Source: Shewanella sp. NIFS-20-20
Lineage (GTDB): Bacteria > Pseudomonadota > Gammaproteobacteria > Enterobacterales > Shewanellaceae
Direction of reading: 5' to 3'
Assembly (NCBI RefSeq): GCF_019209865.1
Contig: NZ_JAHUTT010000033.1
Location: 1-42,123 of the forward strand
Length of the DNA stretch: 42,123 nt
Of this stretch, positions 35,698 through 42,123 are shown one piece after another. The position numbers and the translations under genes were made by a program. The notes beneath the pieces were generated by a model. It was not told the origin of the DNA, searched no databases, and was given only the letters and a program-made list of their open reading frames with translations. The first letter of the stretch is position 1, and the number at the start of each line of letters is the position of its first letter.

Positions 35698-36783
35698 ATG
35701 GATATTCGCTTTGCTACTGTTGAAGACTTACCCGCCTTGCTGCAACTTGAGCAGCAAGTGTTTGTTACTGATCTAATTAGCGCACGACAAATGAAGCGAT
35801 TTATCAGCGCCAGCCATAGTTTGTTATTGGTCGCTTATGCCGATAACCAACTTGCAGGCTATGCATTATTGCTGTTTCATCGAGGTACCCAATTAAGCCG
35901 TATCTATTCCATTGCCATCAGTCCTAATTTTCAAGGGCGAGGCTATGCCAAAGCCTTATTGGCCAAGGTGGAGCACGAAGCCATCGATCGCGGTTACATT
36001 ACGATAAGACTCGAGGTTAGGGAAGATAATTTAACGGCGTTAACTCTTTATCAAAACTTAGGTTATAAGCCGCTCAAAACCTTAGTGCATTATTATGATG
36101 ATTTGGCCAGTGGTATTCGGATGCAAAAGCGGTTGGGAGCGCCAGAACCCAAACAATTACTGACCTTGCCTTTGTATGTTCAAACCACGCCATTCACCTG
36201 TGGGGCGGCCTGTTTGTTAATGGCATTTTCCTATTTGCGACCAGCGTTTCAACCCAACCGGAATGAAGAGATCCAGTTGTGGCGAGAAGCGACCACCATT
36301 TATATGGCGGCAGGGCATGGAGGTTGCAGTGGTCGCGGTTTAGCTTTGGCGGCTCATCAACGCGGTTTTCAGGTGCAATTATTTAGCCGAGCCGATGGCA
36401 TTCCCTTTATTGATAGTGTGCGGGCACCAGAGAAAAAAGAGGTGATTACCTTAGTGCACGATAATTTCCAGCGACAACTGCTCGAGGCGAATGTGCCTAT
36501 TGAGGCCACGGTGCCGAGTGTGGCAATGCTCGAAGCCTGGTTGGCTGAAGGGGCTTGCGTGTTGTTATTGATAAGCACTTATCGTTTTAATGGCAATAAA
36601 GAGCCGCACTGGATTATCTTGTCGGGAATGAGTGAGCTTTTTTTTTATTTTCATGATCCCGAGGTCGCTCATGCCGACGCCAGTGTCGGCTCGAGTTATG
36701 TGCCAATCAATAAGTCTGCCATTAACCAGATCATGGGATTTGGCAAACAAAAGCATGTGTCCTGTGTGGTTATCAGGGCTTGA
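35698..36783 (+). CDS. GNAT acetyltransferase fused to C39-like peptidase
   Basis: 361 residues with two enzymes in one chain. Residues 1-150 are a RimI-like GNAT domain: RFATVEDLPALLQLEQ, IYSIAISPNFQGRGYAKAL (acetyl-CoA loop QGRGYA), and LEVREDNLTALTLYQNLGY. Residues 155-361 are a papain-like C39-type peptidase: C168 in TTPFTCGAACLLMAF, H304 in EPHWIILSG and D320 in HDPE form a plausible triad. No transmembrane ABC-transporter part is attached, unlike bacteriocin exporters. The start lies 74 bases from the divergent ATP-grasp gene, so they share a control region. Acetylating and cleaving a peptide made by the ligase is inference. Confidence 0.85.
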   Translation: MDIRFATVEDLPALLQLEQQVFVTDLISARQMKRFISASHSLLLVAYADNQLAGYALLLFHRGTQLSRIYSIAISPNFQGRGYAKALLAKVEHEAIDRGYITIRLEVREDNLTALTLYQNLGYKPLKTLVHYYDDLASGIRMQKRLGAPEPKQLLTLPLYVQTTPFTCGAACLLMAFSYLRPAFQPNRNEEIQLWREATTIYMAAGHGGCSGRGLALAAHQRGFQVQLFSRADGIPFIDSVRAPEKKEVITLVHDNFQRQLLEANVPIEATVPSVAMLEAWLAEGACVLLLISTYRFNGNKEPHWIILSGMSELFFYFHDPEVAHADASVGSSYVPINKSAINQIMGFGKQKHVSCVVIRA

Positions 36784-36812
36784 GCCCTTGGTCGGTTATC
36801 GACAGCGGCGGA

Positions 36813-38090
36813 TTATTCTCTCATTTCCCACACTAACCAAGCTGGTAATTGTTGTTGGGTCGCTAAGGCCATAGCCTTAGTTTGGTGCTGTGTGGCCAAC
36901 TGCGGTTGCTTGTTCGCTGCGTAAGCCAAACTTAATTGATGATGCCACTGCGCTCGATGGCGGCACTCAGAACAGGGGGTGTTGGTCAGCAATTGAATGG
37001 CGAGAGCTGGCTGCTGGGTTTTGTTATAACCGGTGGCGAGACCAATTAACACCTCGGCGAGCGAGGCTGGCATTTGGCTGCTGACCTGCTGAACAATGGC
37101 GTCAATCTTATCGGTTTGCTGACTATGAAACACATATTTGGCAAAGCGATAGGCTTGTAACCAGCCAATGTTAAATCCGGCCCACTGGGTTTGCTGGTGT
37201 GAAAAGTGCGCCAGTACCTGTGAGTAATCGCCAAGGGCAATGAGATCAGGGACATCGCTGCCATGATTAGGGGCGAGTATTTGCAGCCCAGCTAATAGGG
37301 CTGGCAGCGACATACTGTAATGATCTTCTTCGGGGAAGTGGTGAAACGTCAGTGGCCATTGTGGTTTGGCTTGAGTCAAGGCTTGGTATAGCGCCTCAAC
37401 CCCCATGTCTTGTTCGTTGGCGACACTTAAAAATAGCGGCGGTAATGGGGCAGGGGCCTTGGCCACCCAAGACAGGATTTTGGCATTGATGCCTGCATTG
37501 TCATACCAAGCACTTGGACTCATGGCTAAAAAGGCACTGAACGGCGTGTTATCTGCCATCATGGCTTGCAAGGTGAACAATCCCCCCATCGAATAGCCTG
37601 CTAAGGCATTAGCGCCACGAGTGCGATAGTGCATATCGATATAAGGGACTAACTCTTGATGTAAATGCCGAATAAGCAGATCGGCACCGCCAAACTCAGG
37701 ACCCTCTAGTTGTGAGGGCCAGCTGGTGGTATAGAGAAAATCCTTGGGGCCTTGATTGGCTACGCCCACCACTATCATTGGCGGCAATTTTCCCATCCTA
37801 GCTTGGCTTCGAGCTAATGCTGCGGCATGGGTAAAATGAAAATCTGCATCGATAACATACAGCACGGGATAGGATTGCTGTTGGCCAAAATAGGATTCAG
37901 GCAAGGAAACGTAATAGCGCCGCGGCTCATCAAAAATCGTCGATTGAATCGAGTATAAATTGCCAAGAGACTGAGGTAGTGCGTCAGAGGGGGGCGCGAT
38001 GGGTTTCTGTGAGGCGGCGGCACTGGCAAGCAATGAGCTCATGATGATTGACAGCAATAGCAACAAAGGTATCTTCGTTTTCCAATCCAT
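36813..38090 (-). CDS. Exported esterase of the enterochelin-esterase/EsteraseD type with helical C-terminal tail
   Basis: 425 residues with a signal peptide (MDWKTKIPLLLLLSIIMSSLLASA). The alpha/beta hydrolase domain (about 45-275) begins RRYYVSLPESY and has YPVLYVIDAD. The nucleophile is S167 in LAGYSMGGLF, with an acid at E226/D228 (VANEQDMG) and H257 in EEDHYSM. After 280 a tail with repeated helices (LVGLATGYNK-like, LAYAANKQPQLATQHQTKAM) resembles TPR repeats. Family members hydrolyse siderophore or acyl esters; the substrate here is not known and no siderophore genes are near. Its stop is 29 bases from the GNAT-C39 stop. Confidence 0.8.
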   Translation of the reverse strand: MDWKTKIPLLLLLSIIMSSLLASAAASQKPIAPPSDALPQSLGNLYSIQSTIFDEPRRYYVSLPESYFGQQQSYPVLYVIDADFHFTHAAALARSQARMGKLPPMIVVGVANQGPKDFLYTTSWPSQLEGPEFGGADLLIRHLHQELVPYIDMHYRTRGANALAGYSMGGLFTLQAMMADNTPFSAFLAMSPSAWYDNAGINAKILSWVAKAPAPLPPLFLSVANEQDMGVEALYQALTQAKPQWPLTFHHFPEEDHYSMSLPALLAGLQILAPNHGSDVPDLIALGDYSQVLAHFSHQQTQWAGFNIGWLQAYRFAKYVFHSQQTDKIDAIVQQVSSQMPASLAEVLIGLATGYNKTQQPALAIQLLTNTPCSECRHRAQWHHQLSLAYAANKQPQLATQHQTKAMALATQQQLPAWLVWEMRE

Positions 38091-38321
38091 AATGTCCTCG
38101 AGTGTTATTGGTTTTATCGGGAAACATAGCTGGTATAGCGCGTAGTTAATCCCACTCTACCGTGATGGCTAGCGATGATTCAAGTCAAGCTCGTGGCGAC
38201 TCAGTGCTTAAGTGGACTAACTGGCTGGTCTGCATTGGCGGCCAGCTCGTTGGGAGCTGCATCAATAGTCAGTGCCCGGCACTGATAGGGAGCCATTATT
38301 GGTGTGGGGATATGCGCCGCG

Positions 38322-38708
38322 TTAAAATCGGAATGAAGCCTGCACCCCCACAAATGTACCCTGCTTGATGTCGGGCTTGATCACCGGCGATAAAATATAT
38401 TGATCAGTGAGGTATGCACCAATGGCAGAGCCTAAGGCATGGCTAGTTGCATCCAGTAAAGCTTCTTCGATGGAGTTTTCATTACGACTATATTGATTTA
38501 ACTCAGCCAAAGTGCCAATAAGCGCACTGACCCCAAAACCGACCCAAGCGCGGTTGTACTGGGGCCAATAATGATCCGATAAGGCCACGACCGCTCCCGC
38601 CATAACAGCCCCACCAGCGACATGGCTTATCTCACTATTAAAGCTCGAGTTTCCCTTTGCCATCGTCATAAATGGTAAGCACAAAGCTAAAAACAACACG
38701 TATTTCAT
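38322..38708 (-). CDS. Small exported or membrane protein of unknown function
   Basis: 128 residues. MKYVLFLALCLPFMTMAKG is a signal peptide or first helix. ISHVAGGAVMAGAVVALSDHY and AWVGFGVSALIGTLAEL look like membrane segments, and DATSHALGSAIGAYLTD follows. The chain ends in an aromatic (QASFRF). I do not recognise the family. A conserved-looking pair of His (SHVAGG, TSHALG) and Glu/Asp residues could be a metal or active site, which is speculative. The 231-base gap on its downstream side holds nothing I can support. Confidence 0.65.
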   Translation of the reverse strand: MKYVLFLALCLPFMTMAKGNSSFNSEISHVAGGAVMAGAVVALSDHYWPQYNRAWVGFGVSALIGTLAELNQYSRNENSIEEALLDATSHALGSAIGAYLTDQYILSPVIKPDIKQGTFVGVQASFRF

Positions 38709-39159
38709 GTGACAACCTACTGCTGAAGGACTGATAGCTCAGTGTAGTCGTTGCCAGCAAAATAGGAGGGAATTATTGCTACTTGTATGTTAGATAAAAA
38801 GGGGCAATGATTTGCTTAGTGTAGGGACTCGGCAGTTATCATCTGGAAAGCGATAATCGGGGGGGCTAGTCGATGGACTGAAATCGAATAGATTTCAAAT
38901 TTAATAACAGTGAGAATAGTGAACTAACGGCACATGAACCAAGGCGTTTGCCTAATCAAAATAAAACTTTAGCGTAGCGTTGCTTGTGTTAAATGTTGTG
39001 GTGATGCTGTTATTTATATGGTGAATTATTGGCTGTCTAATTTAGATTTTAATATATCAGGATGCAAATCTTTAAGTCATAAGATTGTAAATAATAGCGC
39101 CCTAGGTATACTCATTCCTACTATATTGCCTGCAATCTAACCACAAGAATCAATTGTCG
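38709..39159. other. Divergent intergenic region before the binding-protein/GGDEF operon
   Basis: The stretch is AT-rich with no credible ORF. A promoter candidate for the plus-strand pair is TTGTAA (39085-39090), a 16-base spacer and TATACT (39107-39112), about 40 bases before the start. Nothing else was identified. Confidence 0.5.
39085..39112 (+). promoter_or_regulatory. Candidate sigma-70 promoter
   Basis: TTGTAA and TATACT are separated by 16 bases, close to consensus in hexamers and spacing, and lie at a fitting distance from the downstream gene. Confidence 0.45.
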
Positions 39160-40104
39160 ATGCGATTAATTACCGTTAAACAGTTAGCCCAACACTGTCT
39201 ATTACTTTTACTATTAAGCGGCGTGATATCGCCTAGCATGGCTCGGGATCTGGCTGAGATCAAAGCGGAAGGGGTATTACGGCACGTAGGCATACCTTAT
39301 GCCAATTTTGTGATGCAATTTAGCGAAGGTAATCAGGTAATTAATAGCGGATTTGATATCGAGTTAATGCAAGGTTTTGCCAAGTCTATTGACGTGCGTT
39401 ACGAATTCGTACCTGCTAATTGGTACAATGCCTTCGGTCAATTGACCGGACAACAGGCGTTGTTTATTGATAGCAAGGTGCAACTTGGCAACAAGGTTGA
39501 TGTCACTGGCGATGTGATGGCTCATGGGGTTACTATTTTCGATTGGCGAAAGCAGTTAATTGATTTTTCTGATGATTATTTTCCATCGGCCGTTTGGCTC
39601 GTGGCAAAAATAGATTCAGATCTTATGCCTATCACCCCCTCAGGTAATATTCTGGATGACATTAATCAGGTAAAATTTATGCTGGATTCTCGTCAGGTCC
39701 TCGCCATGAAGCAATCCTGCCTCGATCCGGATCTTTACGGCTTATACCAAACTAACGCCAACATCATTTTACCGACCAAGCAACTGCAATTGAATGAAAT
39801 GGTGCCAGCGATGCTCAATGATGAAGCGGAGTCGACGCTACTCGATTTAGCCGACTCGCTGATTGCGCTGCAAAAATGGCCGAACCAAATCAAGGTGATA
39901 GGCCCTATTTCTGAAGAGCAACGTATGGCTGTTGGTTTTAGAAAAACCTCGCCTCATTTACGTCAAGAATTTAATCGTTATCTCGAAAAAATTCGCCAAG
40001 ATGGTACTTATATGAAGTTGGTGAAAAAGTATTATCCTAGCGTGTTTAATTATTACCAAGATTATTTTTTATCTGTCACTGAATCTACCCATAATGAAAA
40101 TTAA
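39160..40104 (+). CDS. Periplasmic solute-binding protein (family 3-like) paired with c-di-GMP enzyme
   Basis: 314 residues from ATG 39160 (TTG 39154 is nearer an AAGA and is possible). A signal peptide (LAQHCLLLLLLSGVISPSMA, cleavage before RDL) leads a binding-protein fold: LAEIKAEGVLRHVGIPYANF, SGFDIELMQGFAKSIDVRYEFV, VDVTGDVMAHGVTIFDWRKQ and a C-terminal LEKIRQDGTYMKLVKKYYPS, the usual SBP family-3 layout. No transporter genes follow. Its last 11 bases overlap the start of a membrane GGDEF-EAL gene, so it probably senses a ligand for that enzyme. Ligand unknown. Confidence 0.8.
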   Translation: MRLITVKQLAQHCLLLLLLSGVISPSMARDLAEIKAEGVLRHVGIPYANFVMQFSEGNQVINSGFDIELMQGFAKSIDVRYEFVPANWYNAFGQLTGQQALFIDSKVQLGNKVDVTGDVMAHGVTIFDWRKQLIDFSDDYFPSAVWLVAKIDSDLMPITPSGNILDDINQVKFMLDSRQVLAMKQSCLDPDLYGLYQTNANIILPTKQLQLNEMVPAMLNDEAESTLLDLADSLIALQKWPNQIKVIGPISEEQRMAVGFRKTSPHLRQEFNRYLEKIRQDGTYMKLVKKYYPSVFNYYQDYFLSVTESTHNEN

Positions 40105-41996
40105 AAATTGGCTTAATAGCCGCACGGCTATTGTAGGTGCCGGCTTACTTCTGTCTGCCTATTTATTACTGATCTTGACAGTGGCTAATTTAGGTCAAAG
40201 CAAGTTGCAGGCATCTCAGACTAATATGTTGCAACTAAAAATAAATAACTATGCTAATAATCTTAGTTTTTTCTTTGATGCCAATATGGCGAGCTTATCT
40301 CATTTTGCCAACAATAGGTCTGTTAATACTTATTTCTCCAATTTGGCCGCAGGGATGTCGCTTCAATATGGTTTAGGTTCCAGTTTATATGAATTGAATA
40401 AATCTCTATGCCAATTTATTGAAAGTAATAAAGTGGAGTCGTTACCCACCTTTACTCGACTGACCATTGTTGGGCTTGGCGGCACCATGATCAGTGACAC
40501 TAAGGCAGAGCAAGCCTTTGATTTAGATGAGGTTAACCTAAAGGGTGCCGCGACTAAGCCACACCGCATTGTGGTATCTTCTCATCAGAATTTACCCGAA
40601 ATCCAACTGATCCATACGATTTACCATCAAGATAAAGCCGTCGCCATATTAGTTGCTAAGATAAATAATGAGGTATTAGTTCATCAATTATCTATGCAGG
40701 AACATCCAGGCTTTGGTAGCTTGCTGAAACTAGTGACCCCTAAGGGTAACTTATTAGTATGGGATTCATTAAAGCATCAAGAACACCTTGGAATAATAGA
40801 TACTAATGTCAGAGACAATCAATTAACTGATCATATTTATTTCGAGGATGTCGTTAGCCGAACGCCATTTAAGCTAGTGAGTTGGTTTGCTCCATTAAAC
40901 GAGCAAGATGTATTTACTTCAGCGTGGTTTATTGTGGCTATTTCGTTATTAGCCCTACCAGTGTTATATGGGTTAACCATGCTGATGCGAATTAATAACG
41001 CCAATATTATTTTGCAAACTGAAATTGAGGTTTCCGCCGATCAACAAATTAAATTATCCGAGAAAAATGCGCGTTTGAGTGATGAGGTCGCTAAGCGCAA
41101 AGAGTCAGAAAAAATGCTAGCGTATCAAGCAACACATGATGAATTGACCGGCTTAGCGAACCGTAGCTATAGCACTCAGCAATTAAGTGATGCGATTCAA
41201 CGCGCCGAACGTAATGGTCACCAAGTCTTAGTGATATTTTTAGACTTGGACAATTTTAAGCAAATTAATGACACCGTCGGTCATCATGCCGGTGATGAGT
41301 TATTGCAACAAACCAGCGAAAGGCTCAAACGGGTGGTTCGTAACAGCGATACCGTGGCGCGCTTTGGTGGGGATGAGTTTGTGGTCATGCTGCCTGAGTT
41401 ACCCAGCCAAGAAGTGGCTAGGATCATGGCCATGTCGATTTTATCTTTGTTTGAAAAGCCCTTTGTCATTGATGCTCAAGAGTTCTTTGTCTCCACCAGT
41501 ATTGGTATGTCGATTTACCCTCAAGACGGAAGCGATGTGTCGCATTTGCTCAAAAAGGCCGATACCGCCTTGTATCGAGTGAAAGAAGCCGGTCGTAATG
41601 GCTTTAGTTTTTTTGATGAAAGCATGAATAACGATGTGCAACGTAAGCTGGCGCTCAATGTTCGTTTACATCAAGCGCTGCACCTCAACGATTTTGAAGT
41701 GCATTATCAACCCATTCTCGATTTAACCACGGGCAAAATCATTGGCGCTGAAGCCTTGTTACGTTGGTATGACGATGAGCTGGGGGCGGTGTCGCCAGAA
41801 GAGTTTATTCCGTTGGCGGAGAAAAATGGTCTTATTCACCGTTTAGGCGAATTTGTCCTCGATAAAGCCTGTCATCAGGCTGCGCAATGGCAGACGATTT
41901 GTCCATTAAAAATCGCGGTTAATATGTCCAGCGTGCAATTTAGGTATTGCGAGCAGCTGCAGGCTAAAATTATTCGGGTGCTCACCAGTTCAGGGT
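40094..41996 (+). CDS. Membrane GGDEF-EAL protein, EAL domain cut by IS insertion
   Basis: A c-di-GMP turnover protein. TM1 at about 12-33 and TM2 at about 278-300 enclose a ~245-residue periplasmic sensor region. A coiled coil (about 305-345) leads into the GGDEF domain, with active site G425-F429 (RFGGDEF) and the inhibitory I-site RNSD (416-419) at the correct 5-residue spacing. The EAL domain begins near 530 with E553-A-L in GAEALLRW and reaches VNMSSVQF, then stops where the IS begins at 41997. The frame runs into the IS and ends at TGA 42005-42007 after residue 637. The later EAL metal and catalytic residues are absent, so phosphodiesterase activity should be lost while cyclase activity could remain. 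Confidence 0.9.
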
Positions 41997-42123
41997 GGCG
42001 TTGTTGATCAAATGGTTCACGTAACGTACTGATCTAATGACACTTACTCTAATTACTCAACTCGGTAACTAACAGGCATACCTAGTCTTATGACTTTGTT
42101 CATTGCCTTGACGTTAGCTAACA
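41997..42123 (-). mobile_element. IS5-family (IS903-like) insertion sequence, 3' end fragment, second copy
   Basis: This is the reverse complement of 1-127, with a single difference (G at 42014 where the other copy predicts A). It starts with the terminus GGCGTTGTTGATCAAAT, and the transposase tail with LGMPVSYR lies on the minus strand. The 9 bases next to each IS end (128-136 and 41988-41996) differ, so the two ends are not the two sides of one insertion. Confidence 0.85.
42053..42121 (-). pseudogene. IS5-family transposase, C-terminal end only (second copy)
   Basis: The minus-strand frame encodes the same 22 terminal residues and stop as 3-71. The gene is cut by the window edge. Confidence 0.75.

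Noticed and set aside
38162..38368. Plus-strand ORF between the esterase and the small membrane protein
   Set aside because: It overlaps the real minus-strand gene end and has no ribosome site or recognisable features.

Overview
The window looks like a chromosomal segment of a Shewanella-type gammaproteobacterium. The evidence is gene content and order: an astC-astA-astD arginine succinyltransferase cluster followed by a DUF1338 gene, a PhoQ-like kinase/regulator pair, crp, then prkB-yheU-yheT and yheV/yheS. That order parallels the crp-prkB-yheU-yheT-yheS neighbourhood of enterobacteria and, as far as I recall, the Shewanella arrangement. No tRNA or rRNA genes were seen.

The two window ends are reverse complements of each other over exactly 127 bases, with one mismatch. 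They are two copies of the same end of an IS5-family (IS903-like) insertion sequence, each with the transposase 3' end pointing inward. The left copy cuts off the front of a glycosyltransferase and the right copy cuts the EAL domain off a GGDEF-EAL protein. The window is therefore probably an assembly contig bounded by a multicopy IS.

Layout. 128-4214: truncated GT4 glycosyltransferase, ugd and a methyltransferase-like gene, separated by intergenic DNA packed with a family of imperfect-palindrome repeats built on CACAGAG/CACGAAG. 4547-13831: galU, a double-domain GT2 glycosyltransferase, a P-loop protein, a GT4-like glycosyltransferase, a divergent CMP-Kdo synthetase homologue, kpsC and kpsS. 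Together these are one end of a group-2 (ABC-transporter, poly-Kdo linker) capsule locus; no kpsMTED transporter genes are in view. A PagL-like outer-membrane barrel gene faces kpsS. 14772-15917: an HDOD protein. 16232-20898: arginine catabolism (astC, astA, astD) and a DUF1338 dioxygenase-like gene. 20966-24039 (minus): histidine kinase, response regulator, PepSY protein and crp. 24535-34105: a Sel1 repeat protein, prkB-yheU-yheT, a Tat-signal protein with a GMC oxidoreductase, an isochorismatase-fold protein, yheV, yheS and a TIGR02444 protein. 34172-36783: a divergent pair, an RLAN/RimK-type ATP-grasp ligase and a GNAT-C39 peptidase fusion, which is the best candidate for a poorly described peptide-modification system. 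36813-end: an esterase with a C-terminal helical extension, a small secreted/membrane protein, and a periplasmic binding protein overlapping the truncated GGDEF-EAL gene.

Functionally, galU and ugd supply UDP-glucose and UDP-glucuronate, the glycosyltransferases build the repeat, and KpsS/KpsC make the Kdo linker. The rest is housekeeping and regulatory genome. All family calls come from reading motifs; no database search was run.
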